The notes under the pieces are model-generated. The model saw only the letters and a list, made by a program, of their open reading frames with translations. It did no database searches and was not told the origin of the DNA. A stretch of DNA of 64,000 nt from Pannonibacter tanglangensis (GTDB lineage: Bacteria > Pseudomonadota > Alphaproteobacteria > Rhizobiales > Stappiaceae): the NCBI RefSeq assembly GCF_009915685.1, contig NZ_JAABLP010000003.1; one strand, written 5' to 3'. How positions within the stretch are numbered: the stretch's first letter is position 1; every line of letters starts with the position of its first letter. Of this stretch, positions 33,602-42,080 are shown piece by piece. The translations under genes were made by a program, and so were the position numbers.

Positions 33602-34353
33602 GGCTGCCCGCTCCAGCCCGGCACGAGGATCAGCGAGAAATAGGGCGCGCTGTCGTCCGGCTTGTCGGCCAGACGGGTGGAGCTGGAGGTCGGCATGGTG
33701 CCGCGCTCGACATAGATCGCATCCTCCAGACGGCCGGCGGCGGCCAGCGCGCGGCGCACCTTGGGCAGGTTGCGACCAAGCTTCATGATGACGGCGCCTT
33801 CCGTGTCCTTCAGGCGGCGCACCAGTTCGGCTTCCGCCATGGTGCCGGGCAGGACGGTCAGCACGTCGTCACCCTGGACGATCGGCACACCGGCGAGGGA
33901 CCAGCAGCCGGACATGGCGGTGATGCCGGGGATGACCTCGACGGGGAAATGCGGCGCGAGGCGCACATGCATGTGCATGTAGGAGCCATAGAACAGCGGG
34001 TCGCCTTCGGAGAGCACGGCCACGGTGCGCCCGGCGCGCAGATGCTCCGCGATGGCGGCGGCCGAGGTCTCGTAGAACGCGGTGATCTGGCTCTTGTAGG
34101 CGTCCTCTTCCTTGTCGATCTCGGTGGTCACCGGATAGTAGAGCGGCAGCTCGATGATGTCGGGCTTGATGCGCGCCTCGACGATGCCGCGCCCGTTGCC
34201 GCGCCGGCCCGCCTTGGCGAACCAGGCCAGCACATCCGCCTCTTCCAGTGCCCGCGCTGCCTTCAGCGTCAGCAGCTCCGGGTCCCCCGGACCCGTTCCC
34301 ACGCCATACAGCCGGCCGATCTTGTCACTCGCCTCAGTCATCGTCAGATCCAT
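33598..34353 (-). CDS. cobI: Precorrin-2 C20-methyltransferase (CobI)
   Basis: The protein (about 251 residues) has LYGVGTGPGDPELLTLKAAR, then SEGDPLFYGSYMHMH and IPGITAMSGCWSLAG, the CobI/CbiL pattern. It adds the C20 methyl to precorrin-2. Possible starts are GTG at 34356, ATG at 34353 (chosen; overlaps the cobH stop by one base) and ATG at 34341 (MTEASDK). All couple it to cobH. Confidence 0.92.
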   Translation of the reverse strand: MDLTMTEASDKIGRLYGVGTGPGDPELLTLKAARALEEADVLAWFAKAGRRGNGRGIVEARIKPDIIELPLYYPVTTEIDKEEDAYKSQITAFYETSAAAIAEHLRAGRTVAVLSEGDPLFYGSYMHMHVRLAPHFPVEVIPGITAMSGCWSLAGVPIVQGDDVLTVLPGTMAEAELVRRLKDTEGAVIMKLGRNLPKVRRALAAAGRLEDAIYVERGTMPTSSSTRLADKPDDSAPYFSLILVPGWSGQP

Positions 34354-34985
34354 CACAGTCCGGGCCGCGCCAGGGAATTGAGGGCAGCGGCCGTCATCGC
34401 GCTGCCGCCCAGCCGGCCGCGCACGATGGCGTAAGGCACGCCATAGGAATTCTCCGCCAGCGCATCCTTGGATTCGGCCGCGCCGACAAAGCCGACGGGC
34501 ATGCCCAGGATCGCCGCCGGCTTCGGTGCGCCGTCGCGCAGCAGTTCAAGCAGGTAGAACAGGGCGGTCGGGGCGTTGCCGATGGCAACGACCGCGCCCG
34601 CCAGACGGGGAAGCCACAGCCGCAGCGCCGCCGCCGAGCGGGTGTTGCCGATCTCCTCGGCCAGCGTCGCGGTCTGCGGGTCGCGCAGGGTGCAGATGAC
34701 CTCGTTGCCGGCGGGCAGGCGGGCGGCGGTCACCCCGCGCGCGACCATCTCGGCGTCGCAGAAGATCGGAGCGCCCGCTTCCAGCGCACCGCGCGCAGCT
34801 TCGACAAAGCCCGGGCCGAAGACGAAATGCTGCGCCGCCTCGACCAGTCCGGCGGCATGGATCATGCGCACGGCGACGTCGGCCTCGGCCTCGCTGAAGC
34901 GGCTGAGGTCAGCCTCCGCGCGGATGATGGCGAAGGACTTCACATAGATCGCCTGACCGTCCTTGATGTAGTCGTAGTCTGTCAT
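34353..34985 (-). CDS. cobH: Precorrin-8X methylmutase (CobH)
   Basis: The 210-residue enzyme moves the C11 methyl to C12 to form hydrogenobyrinate. RMIHAAGLVEAAQHFVFGPG contains the catalytic His of the family, and GAPIFCDAEMVARGV, IGNAPTALFYLLELL and GMPVGFVGAAESK are conserved in CobH/CbiC. It overlaps cobG by four bases upstream and cobI downstream. Confidence 0.95.
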   Translation of the reverse strand: MTDYDYIKDGQAIYVKSFAIIRAEADLSRFSEAEADVAVRMIHAAGLVEAAQHFVFGPGFVEAARGALEAGAPIFCDAEMVARGVTAARLPAGNEVICTLRDPQTATLAEEIGNTRSAAALRLWLPRLAGAVVAIGNAPTALFYLLELLRDGAPKPAAILGMPVGFVGAAESKDALAENSYGVPYAIVRGRLGGSAMTAAALNSLARPGL

Positions 34986-36319
34986 GTCTCGTCTTTGATG
35001 AGGGCGCGGAGGCCGTCCGGCCCCAACTGGGTGATCTGGGTGACGGCGCTGTCCGGAGCAGCACGCAGGCGCAGGCTCAGCCGGCTCAGGGCCGGGCCGA
35101 GGTCGGCGGCGGCAAGCACGTCCACCGGAGGATCGCCGGCCCGGCCAGCAACGACCAGCGCGATGCCGTCGGGCGTTCCGGTGAGGCCAAGGGGCGCGGC
35201 AGCGGGATGGGCGCAGCCCTTGCCGCAGCCGGAGAGATGCAACGTCAGCGATCCGTCGAGCAAGGCCGGCGCTGTGGTGACGAGCAGGTCGGTGAGCGCG
35301 CGCGGGTCGATCAGGCCGGAGCCGCAGCCACGCTGGCCCGGACAGGCGACGATGTGATTGCGCGGGTCCGCCGGATCAACGATCAGACCGGCCACCTGGG
35401 CCAGCGCCGCAGCCTCGGCTGCCCGTTCCGGGGCAATCCCCAGCACCAGCAGGGCGTGGCCGGGGGCAAGACGAACCTCGCTCGCGCCGAGCCGTTCCAG
35501 CCCCTCGAGCCAGGTGACCAGCGCCTCGGCAGCGATCCGGCCGAAGGGCAGGCGCACGCCCTGCACGACGAGGCCGCCCGCGGTGAGGAACCCGACCGGA
35601 GCCGGCGACGGGATCGCCTGCGGCGGCGGCAAGGTGGCTGACCGGGCGAGCGCAGCCGGATCAAGGTCGCGGCCCCGGGCGGCGGGGCCAAGCGCCGTAA
35701 GGGCCGAAAGCAGCTGGAGAACCACCGCGACGGCCTCACTTTGCGGGACTTCAGCGAGGGCACGCGCGGACAATGCGTCGCCCGCCAGTCCGATGCGCCA
35801 GAGCACCGCGCCGTCGCGGCGGACCGCATCGAGGCGGATGTCGGCGACCTGACCCGAGAGGTTGAGCAGGCCGCCGCCGTCGACCACAACGGCAAGCTTG
35901 GGCGCGAGCCGCAGGGCATCGCCCTCAGCCATGACGGCGGCGCGAAGGGCTTCCGCCAGCGGCCGGCCATCGGCGATTTCGCTTGAGTCGAGGCCCGCGA
36001 GCGGCGGGGTTTCGATGGCAAGGCCGGTGTGGCTGTGGAGCCCGGCGTCGGCGAGATCCTGCGCCAGCTGTCCAGCGCTGTCGCGGGTCAGGCCCCGGAT
36101 CTGCAGGTTGCCCCGCGCGGTCACATCAAGCAGGCCGTTGCCATGCGTCCGGCTCAGGGTCGCCAGCCGCAGCCAGGCCTTAGGGGCGTAGCCGGGCGCG
36201 ACGGGCCGGAGACGCGCCAGCAGGCCGTCGCCGGTTTCCATCGGCGTTGCAAGCGTCGGACAGGCCCCCCGGCGTTCGGGCGGGCGCGCTGCCGTGGCAA
36301 GAGGCTGAGCCACGCTCAT
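34982..36319 (-). CDS. cobG: Precorrin-3B synthase (CobG)
   Basis: The 445-residue CobG is the oxygen-dependent monooxygenase that marks the aerobic pathway. It resembles nitrite/sulfite reductases: LLDVTARGNLQIRGL in the N-terminal ferredoxin-like part, and a [4Fe-4S] site from CPGQRGCGSG (about 336) and SGCGKGCAHP (about 372). ATGA overlaps join it to cobF and cobH. Confidence 0.93.
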   Translation of the reverse strand: MSVAQPLATAARPPERRGACPTLATPMETGDGLLARLRPVAPGYAPKAWLRLATLSRTHGNGLLDVTARGNLQIRGLTRDSAGQLAQDLADAGLHSHTGLAIETPPLAGLDSSEIADGRPLAEALRAAVMAEGDALRLAPKLAVVVDGGGLLNLSGQVADIRLDAVRRDGAVLWRIGLAGDALSARALAEVPQSEAVAVVLQLLSALTALGPAARGRDLDPAALARSATLPPPQAIPSPAPVGFLTAGGLVVQGVRLPFGRIAAEALVTWLEGLERLGASEVRLAPGHALLVLGIAPERAAEAAALAQVAGLIVDPADPRNHIVACPGQRGCGSGLIDPRALTDLLVTTAPALLDGSLTLHLSGCGKGCAHPAAAPLGLTGTPDGIALVVAGRAGDPPVDVLAAADLGPALSRLSLRLRAAPDSAVTQITQLGPDGLRALIKDET

Positions 36320-37125
36320 GCCGCCTCCCCGTCTGAATCCGCTTCGGTCGCGCTGGCGCGGATCAGGTAGATGTCCATGATCCAGCCGTGCTCGGCCCGG
36401 GCAGCGGCCCGCGCGGCGGTGACCTCGCCGGCAATGTCGCCGAGACGTCCCTGACGCAGGATCTGCATGGGTGTGCCGAGGTAAGCGCCCCAGATGAGGG
36501 TCGCATCCCGGTCGGCGACAGAGTTGAAGGCCTGGACACCGTCGAGCATGACGGCCACGTCCGAGGCGCCCTCCGGCCAGCCGGCGGCAAGACGGCGACC
36601 GGTGGTGATCGTCACCGGCGCGCCAATGCGATTGAGCGGCATGCGGTGTTCGGCGCAGAGCACTTGCAGGCTGGTGATGCCGGGAATGACGTCGTGGTCG
36701 AAGGACACCCGTGCCCGCGCCGTGAGCCTGTCGATCAGCCGCAGGGTGCTGTCGTAGAGCATCGGATCGCCCCAGACGAGCAGGCCCACGGTCTCGCCCT
36801 CCGCGACCTCGGACAGGAGCAGGTCTTCGTAAATGGCGGCAATCGCGTCGTGCCAGTCGTCGACGGCGGCGCCATAGTCGCCATCGGCACGGCGCTTCGG
36901 CACGGCGTAGTGGACGAGACGCGGCATCGGGCCGGTGATGAAGCGGGTGCAGATTTCGTGGCGCAGTTCGGCGAGGAAGGCCTTTTCATCGCCTTTGGTG
37001 GGCACGAACAGGACGTCACAGGAATTGAGCGCGTCAATTGCCTGAATGGTCATGTGGTCGGGATTGCCGGAGCCGATCCCGATGACGCGAATTCGCCTGC
37101 TCACTGCCTTCTCCCGTGCGCCCAT
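36316..37125 (-). CDS. cobF: Precorrin-6A synthase, deacetylating (CobF)
   Basis: The 269-residue methylase (IRVIGIGSGNPDHMTIQAID, then VGLLVWGDPMLYDSTLRLI) methylates C1 and releases acetate from precorrin-5; it is specific to the aerobic route. It is the first gene of the minus-strand cob unit. Another plausible start is nine codons in (SRRIRVIG). I found no cobalamin riboswitch in the 149 bases between it and aqpS. Confidence 0.92.
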   Translation of the reverse strand: MGAREKAVSRRIRVIGIGSGNPDHMTIQAIDALNSCDVLFVPTKGDEKAFLAELRHEICTRFITGPMPRLVHYAVPKRRADGDYGAAVDDWHDAIAAIYEDLLLSEVAEGETVGLLVWGDPMLYDSTLRLIDRLTARARVSFDHDVIPGITSLQVLCAEHRMPLNRIGAPVTITTGRRLAAGWPEGASDVAVMLDGVQAFNSVADRDATLIWGAYLGTPMQILRQGRLGDIAGEVTAARAAARAEHGWIMDIYLIRASATEADSDGEAA

Positions 37126-37274
37126 CGCGCTGCCGGCCTGCGTCCCGGTTTGGGTCCCGCACGTCTGTGTTTAGAGGCAGTTCCTGCAGATTGCCAGTGC
37201 GATGACCGACGGCAAATGGTCGAATCCCGAAACCGGGACGGGCCCTGCGACGGTCTGCCCGCCGCAGGGTCGGA

Positions 37275-37943
37275 TCAGGCTTTGGCGCGTCCGCCAAGGA
37301 ACCAGGAGGCAAAGGCCAGCGCCAGCAGCGCGCCCGCCACCTCTGCCAGGATGAAGCCGGGAAGGTCCAGCGGACGGATGCCGGAGAACGTGTCGGTGAG
37401 CGAGCGGGCAATTGCGACCGCCGGGTTGGCGAAGCTGGTCGAGGCCGTGAACCAGTAGGCGGCCGTGATGTAGAGGCCCACCAGCGCCGGGATCGCGTCG
37501 GCCCTGAACCGCAGGCCGAACAGGATGGTGAAGACGAGGCCGAAGGTCGCCACCACCTCGGCGATCCACTGCGGCAAGCCGGTGCGCACGGTGCTCGACA
37601 GCTCGACCAGCGGCAGCGCGAACATGGCGTGTGCCACGATGGCCCCGACGCAGCCGCCGACGACCTGCGCGAGGGTGTAGAAGACCGCATCAGCCGCCTT
37701 GAGGTCTCCGCGCAAGGCGAAGACCAGCGAGACCGCAGGATTGAAATGCGCTCCGGACACCGGCCCGAGACAGGTGATCAGCACCAGCAGGATGGCGCCG
37801 GTCGGCAGGGTGTTGCCAAGAAGCGAGACCGCGACGTCGTCGCTGAGACGGTCGGCCATGATGCCGGACCCGACCACGGTTGCGACCAGCAAGGCGGTGC
37901 CCAGCACTTCGGCGACGAGGCGCCGGGAGAGATCAAACTGCAC
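37275..37943 (-). CDS. aqpS: AqpS-type aquaglyceroporin of the arsenic operon
   Basis: The 222-residue channel has six predicted helices and the two pore motifs FNPAVS (NPA at 68-70) and FANPAVAIAR (NPA at 173-175). In rhizobia, AqpS releases arsenite made by ArsC down its gradient, replacing an ArsB or Acr3 pump. Here it lies 12 bases after arsC, which supports that role. Confidence 0.9.
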   Translation of the reverse strand: MQFDLSRRLVAEVLGTALLVATVVGSGIMADRLSDDVAVSLLGNTLPTGAILLVLITCLGPVSGAHFNPAVSLVFALRGDLKAADAVFYTLAQVVGGCVGAIVAHAMFALPLVELSSTVRTGLPQWIAEVVATFGLVFTILFGLRFRADAIPALVGLYITAAYWFTASTSFANPAVAIARSLTDTFSGIRPLDLPGFILAEVAGALLALAFASWFLGGRAKA

Positions 37944-37955
37944 GAGAAGGCTCCG

Positions 37956-38453
37956 TCAGCTGGTAGTCTTGCCGATGTCGGCGAGCTTCTGCTTCAGCGA
38001 CAGGCCGTCCAGCGTCTCGATCGGCAGGCTGGTGAACAGCGTGATGCGGTTGCGCAGCATGCGATAGGCTTCGGAGAAGGCCAGCATCCGGTCTGCCTCG
38101 CTGCCCGTGGCGGCGGCCGGGTCCGGCACGCCCCAGTGCGCGGTCATCGGCTGTCCCGGCCACACCGGGCAGGCCTCGGCGGCCGCGCTGTCGCAGACGG
38201 TGAAGACGAAGTCCATCTTCGGCCCACCTTCGACGGCAAACTCGTCCCAGCTCTTGGACCGGGCGAAGGACGTGTCGTGACCAAGCTTCTGCAGCAGGGC
38301 CAGGGACATCGGGTGGACCTCGCCCTTGGGCTGGGACCCGGCCGAGAAGGACCGGAAGCGGCCCTTGCCCTCGGCAATCAGGATCGCCTCGGCGAGGATC
38401 GACCGGGCGGAGTTGCCGGTGCACAGAAACAGGACATTGTAGGTCGACGACAT
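37956..38453 (-). CDS. arsC: Arsenate reductase, low-molecular-weight phosphatase type
   Basis: The start at 38453 gives 165 residues. VLFLCTGNSARS supplies the catalytic Cys11 in the P-loop (CX5R). Cys87 (FTVCDSA) and Cys95 (AEACPVWPG) form the redox relay of this ArsC class, and DPAAATGSEADR holds the general acid Asp. It reduces arsenate to arsenite. It starts ten bases after arsR ends. Confidence 0.92.
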   Translation of the reverse strand: MSSTYNVLFLCTGNSARSILAEAILIAEGKGRFRSFSAGSQPKGEVHPMSLALLQKLGHDTSFARSKSWDEFAVEGGPKMDFVFTVCDSAAAEACPVWPGQPMTAHWGVPDPAAATGSEADRMLAFSEAYRMLRNRITLFTSLPIETLDGLSLKQKLADIGKTTS

Positions 38454-38463
38454 TGCTTGAACC

Positions 38464-38796
38464 TCAGCAGCCACAGCCAACCTGCCGGATCAGAGGCTGG
38501 CACAGTTCGGGTTTGCCGCCGCAGCAATCCTCGACCAGATACCCGAGCAGATCCTGCATCCCGTCCATGCTGGCGAAATAGCGGATCGCGCGACCTTCCC
38601 GCTGGTTGCGGATGAGGCCGGCCGAGACCAGGATCGAGAGGTTTGCCGACAGCGTGTTCTGGCGGACATTGAGCGCCTCGGCCACCTCACCAGCCAGCAT
38701 GCCGTCCCGGCCGGAGCGAACCAGCAAGCGGAAGACATCCAGGCGCGTTTCCTGGGAGAGGGCAGCGAGTGCCTCGAGGGCGGCTTTTTTATCCAT
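38464..38796 (-). CDS. arsR: ArsR-family arsenical repressor
   Basis: The 110-residue winged-HTH protein has ALSQETRLDVFRLLVRSG and ALNVRQNTLSANLSILVSAG (recognition helix). Cys residues are near the C-terminus (VEDCCGGKPELCQP and VGCGC), a plausible arsenite site of the type in which cysteines lie outside the alpha-3 helix. It heads the arsR-arsC-aqpS unit. Confidence 0.92.
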   Translation of the reverse strand: MDKKAALEALAALSQETRLDVFRLLVRSGRDGMLAGEVAEALNVRQNTLSANLSILVSAGLIRNQREGRAIRYFASMDGMQDLLGYLVEDCCGGKPELCQPLIRQVGCGC

Positions 38797-38817
38797 ATTT
38801 CCAGATTACTCGATATA

Positions 38818-38830
38818 TTGAAGTGTTCAA
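38818..38830. promoter_or_regulatory. Dyad in the ars promoter
   Basis: TTGAAGTGTTCAA is an inverted repeat TTGAA-N3-TTCAA 22 bases before arsR, in an AT-rich patch containing ATATAT. It is a likely ArsR operator and borders the A-run of the ftcR terminator. Confidence 0.55.
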
Positions 38831-38832
38831 GC

Positions 38833-38875
38833 AAAAAAAGCCGCCCTCGGCCTGTTGGGGCTTGGCCGGAGCGGC
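38833..38875 (-). terminator. Terminator downstream of ftcR
   Basis: On the minus strand GCCGCTCCGGCC (38875-38864) pairs with GGCCGAGGGCGGC (38852-38840), with a small internal mismatch, and is followed by seven T. It lies 87 bases beyond the ftcR stop. Confidence 0.75.
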
Positions 38876-38961
38876 AGTCGCGTCAGCTGTCAGGGCGCGA
38901 AGGAAAGGGAAGGGCCGGCAGCGCCGGCGCGGGAGGCTGGGCGTGGAAGACGCAGCTCCTG

Positions 38962-39696
38962 TCAGACGCGCTCGAGCACGCGGCGGCTCTCGGCCACCCG
39001 CACCGGCGCTTCAAGTGCAGGAACCTGGGCCTTGAGCATGTAACCGATGTAGCGCTTGGACTCGACCGGATCATAGCCGAGGCGGTCCTTGAGCTTCTTG
39101 CGCAGCTTGGAGACATGGCTTTCGACCACGCATTCGTCGACCTCCTCGTTCATGAGGCCATAGACGGCGTTGTAGATCTGGGTCTTGGTCACCCGGCGAC
39201 CGTGGTTGCGGGCCAGATACTCCAGGATCCGGCGCTCCCGGCGCGGCAGCTCGAACACCTCGCCGCCGATGACCGGATCGCGGCCGTCGAAGAAGACGCG
39301 GATCTGACCGATTTCCAGGTTGTCCGCTTCCCGCATCGTGCGACGGCGGATGGCACCGACACGGGCAAGGATCTCACGGACATGGATCGGCTTGCGCAGC
39401 ACGTCGTCCACGCCGCAGGCAAACAGCTCCAGCGTCTGGTCGAGGCTCGGCCGCTCGTCCAGCGCCAGGATGGGAGCATCGTCACACCGGGTGCGGATCA
39501 TGCGCGGAAAGTCCGGACGCTCGACGCAATCGCCCAGAAGGAAGGCCTCGATGGAGGCCAGATCGTCCTCGGACGCCGTCTTCACCCACTCGGGCAGCTC
39601 TGCCGGCGACAGCGCGAGGCAGGCAAACCCCTCGCGCTCGAAACCGGACACATATCCGGCGGTGACGATTTCCCGCTCATCAACGATTACGAACAT
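38962..39696 (-). CDS. ftcR: FtcR/Rem-type flagellar response regulator
   Basis: The 244-residue OmpR-like protein has a divergent receiver domain (1-105: MFVIVDEREI with the acidic pair, and VLRKPIHVREIL with the switch Lys) and a winged-HTH DNA-binding domain (115-215: FELPRRERRILEYLARNHGR, then VVESHVSKLRKKL). It matches the Brucella FtcR and Sinorhizobium Rem layout; those proteins activate flagellar genes. No histidine kinase gene is adjacent. It is a single-gene unit flanked by an AT-rich promoter region and a terminator. Confidence 0.9.
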   Translation of the reverse strand: MFVIVDEREIVTAGYVSGFEREGFACLALSPAELPEWVKTASEDDLASIEAFLLGDCVERPDFPRMIRTRCDDAPILALDERPSLDQTLELFACGVDDVLRKPIHVREILARVGAIRRRTMREADNLEIGQIRVFFDGRDPVIGGEVFELPRRERRILEYLARNHGRRVTKTQIYNAVYGLMNEEVDECVVESHVSKLRKKLKDRLGYDPVESKRYIGYMLKAQVPALEAPVRVAESRRVLERV

Positions 39697-40027
39697 GGTG
39701 TTTTCCCCAACACAGCCTTGTTGATAAATCCCTATTGGGTCCAGGCTTCCGGGTCAAACATCACATTCAACGGTCAGACCGCTACGTGAAAACACAGATT
39801 AAAGAGCGCTAATCTTTCCGTCACAATAAAATACAATGTTTCAAATTTACAATTTTACTCCAATTTTTATCATGTTTTATCTTTTTGTTACTGAAAAAAA
39901 CAGGAAATTTGCTCGCTCTTTGATGGCGTTTATAGCGGGATTTCTTGCAGCGATCAAGTGCCGGGCAGCACCGGGCGCACCGGACCGTCTCGTCCGGGCC
40001 GGTCTGCGTCGCACGCACAGGACAAGA
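39697..40027. other. AT-rich intergenic region upstream of ftcR
   Basis: These 331 bases hold no credible gene. From about 39780 to 39930 the sequence is strongly AT-rich, unlike its surroundings, and includes AGATTA (39796-39801) and TAATCT (39810-39815) as an inverted repeat. It should contain the ftcR promoter and is also downstream of fliI. Confidence 0.6.
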
Positions 40028-41353
40028 TCAGCCTTGCGAGAGCGCGCGGGCCAGCTCGGTGAAGGGGTCGCCAGACTGTCGGGCGCGCACATCCTGGCGC
40101 AGGAATTCGTAGATGCGCGGAACCAGCAGGCAGGCCTTGTCGAGGGCTGCGTCGCTGCCCTGCTGGTAGCCCCCCATCAGCCGCAGGTCCCGCGTGTCCT
40201 CGAAGCGGGAGATCATCGCCTTGAGACGCATGATCAGTTCGCGCTCCTCGGCGGTCCAGGCATGCTGCGACAGGCGGGAAACGGAGGCGAGAACATTGAC
40301 GGCCGGATAGCGGCCGGCATCAGCGATGGAACGGTCTAGGACGATGTGACCGTCGAGCACTCCGCGCAAGGTGTCGGCGACCGGATCATTGTGATCGTCG
40401 CCGTCGACCAGCACGGAAAAGATGCCCGTGATGGCCCCGCCCTGCCGGGCACCGGGCCCGGCGCGCTCCAGCAGCCGCGTCAGGTCGGAGAAGACGGAGG
40501 GCGTGTAGCCGCGGGCCACGGGAGGCTCGCCGGCGGCCATCGACACGTCGCGGGCCGCATGGGCGAAGCGGGTGGCGGAATCGATGATGAGCAGGACCGA
40601 CTGGCCAAGATCGCGGAAGTATTCGGCGACGCTCATGGCCGTGCGCGGCGCAAGCCGGCGCATCATTGCGCTCTCGTCGCCGGTGGCCACCACGATGACG
40701 GACCGTTCCAGCGCCTCACCCAGAACATCCTCGACAAACTCGCGCACCTCGCGCCCGCGTTCGCCGACCAGACCGACCACGACCGTGTCGAAGTCCGTGG
40801 AGCCGGCCAGCATGGCCAGCAGCGTCGACTTGCCGACGCCCGAGCCCGCGAAGATCCCCACGCGCTGGCCGACGCACAGCGGGGTGAACAGGTCGATGAC
40901 CTTGACCCCGGTCCGGACCGGACGGGTGACGCGCCCGCGCTCCAGCGTCTGCGGCGGCTCGCGGTCCAGGAGCATGGCCTCGGCGCCATTGAGCAGGGGG
41001 CCCCGGTTGTCGGCCGGCCGCCCCAGGGCATCGACAACGCGGCCCTTCCAGCTCTCGTCCGGATGGACGGTCAGCGCGCCCTTGCGATAGGCGCGGGCGC
41101 CGATGCCGATGTCGGCATGGGGCTCGAAGGGCTTGACCATGACGTCGGTCTCGTCAAGGCGGATGATTTCGCCGCGCCGCTCGCCGGCCTTGCCGGACAG
41201 GGTGACCAGGTCACCGAGGCAGACGGTTCTGGACAGGCCGGAGACACGGATCGCGCTCGGCGTGACCTGCGTGACGCGACCACCGATGCGAACGGGATCC
41301 ACCTCGGCGGCAGCGGCGGAGACGGCAAGCGCCATCCGGTCAAGTGCGTGCAT
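40028..41353 (-). CDS. fliI: Flagellar export ATPase FliI
   Basis: The 441-residue ATPase energises flagellar protein export. The P-loop GSGVGKST is at 170-177, the Walker B segment LLIIDSATR near 258, and AGEPPVARGYTPSVF is the characteristic FliI/F1-beta-like motif. It is the last gene of the minus-strand unit DUF1217-flgF-hyp-fliI. The start overlaps the upstream gene by 14 bases. Confidence 0.96.
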   Translation of the reverse strand: MHALDRMALAVSAAAAEVDPVRIGGRVTQVTPSAIRVSGLSRTVCLGDLVTLSGKAGERRGEIIRLDETDVMVKPFEPHADIGIGARAYRKGALTVHPDESWKGRVVDALGRPADNRGPLLNGAEAMLLDREPPQTLERGRVTRPVRTGVKVIDLFTPLCVGQRVGIFAGSGVGKSTLLAMLAGSTDFDTVVVGLVGERGREVREFVEDVLGEALERSVIVVATGDESAMMRRLAPRTAMSVAEYFRDLGQSVLLIIDSATRFAHAARDVSMAAGEPPVARGYTPSVFSDLTRLLERAGPGARQGGAITGIFSVLVDGDDHNDPVADTLRGVLDGHIVLDRSIADAGRYPAVNVLASVSRLSQHAWTAEERELIMRLKAMISRFEDTRDLRLMGGYQQGSDAALDKACLLVPRIYEFLRQDVRARQSGDPFTELARALSQG

Positions 41354-42080
41354 TTCGGATCAGGTCCTCGTGACGGAGACGCAGGTCGTGCAGGACCTCC
41401 GCCGGCAGGCGGTTGTCGGGATGGGCGAGCAGTCCGTCCAGCCGGGCGCGTGCAGCCGCCGGCCCGCCGAGCGGATCGGACGCCTGATCGGACACAGGAG
41501 CGGCTGCATTCACCGCCATCCTGTTCGCGCCCGTCACCTCGGAGTGCGCCCGCACGGCAGCAATCCGCATGCCGAGGAGATCCGCGGGGGCCCCGGATGC
41601 TGCCGCGGGGGCTGCGGGCTGCGGATCGGCCTTCAGGCCGGGTGGCGGGACGACCGGCTTGGGACGCGGCGACGGCGCGGAACCGCCCGGTGCGGCCAGG
41701 GAGGCCGATGCCGGTCCATCCTGGTCCGCGACCTGCGCTCCGGGCGATGCCTCCGAGGCCATCGAGGTCCGCGCCAGACTGTAGCCGAGCATCCCGGCCA
41801 TGCCGACGGGACCGCCCAGCGCGAGGCCGTAAAGCGCTCCGCCGGCATGGCGGACCGGCTCGGACATCGCATCGCCGGTCAGGGAGCGATAGAGATCGCC
41901 GAGCAGCGGAACGTGCTGCAGCGGATTGATGAGATCGACCAGATCGGCAAAGCCCAGGGTCTCCCCGGCCGCGGAGGTCGCTGCCACACCGGCCGCGCCG
42001 GACGCGGGACGCGACCGATCGATGTCGGCAGGAGGCGCGGCGCGCAGCGGCTGGGATGTCAGGGCAGCAACGGCGGTCAC
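41340..42080 (-). CDS. Unrecognised Ala/Pro-rich protein between flgF and fliI
   Basis: The 246-residue protein has one glycine-rich hydrophobic segment (about 85-105, GALYGLALGGPVGMAGMLGY), long Pro/Ala-rich stretches and a charged C-terminal helix (LDGLLAHPDNRLPAEVLHDL). It overlaps flgF by four bases and fliI by 14, so it is translated as part of the flagellar unit. I do not recognise a family; a regulatory or FliH-like accessory role to FliI is only a positional guess. Confidence 0.6.
   Translation of the reverse strand: MTAVAALTSQPLRAAPPADIDRSRPASGAAGVAATSAAGETLGFADLVDLINPLQHVPLLGDLYRSLTGDAMSEPVRHAGGALYGLALGGPVGMAGMLGYSLARTSMASEASPGAQVADQDGPASASLAAPGGSAPSPRPKPVVPPPGLKADPQPAAPAAASGAPADLLGMRIAAVRAHSEVTGANRMAVNAAAPVSDQASDPLGGPAAARARLDGLLAHPDNRLPAEVLHDLRLRHEDLIRNART

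Noticed and set aside
37126..37274. Possible cobalamin riboswitch upstream of cobF
   Set aside because: The 149 bases are shorter than a typical element and I could not find a B12 box or its conserved flanking stems on the minus strand. A covariance-model search would settle it.
39836..40339. 167-codon open frame starting in the AT-rich island
   Set aside because: Most of it is antisense to the end of fliI, and the AT-rich start translates into a hydrophobic stretch without similarity or ribosome site.
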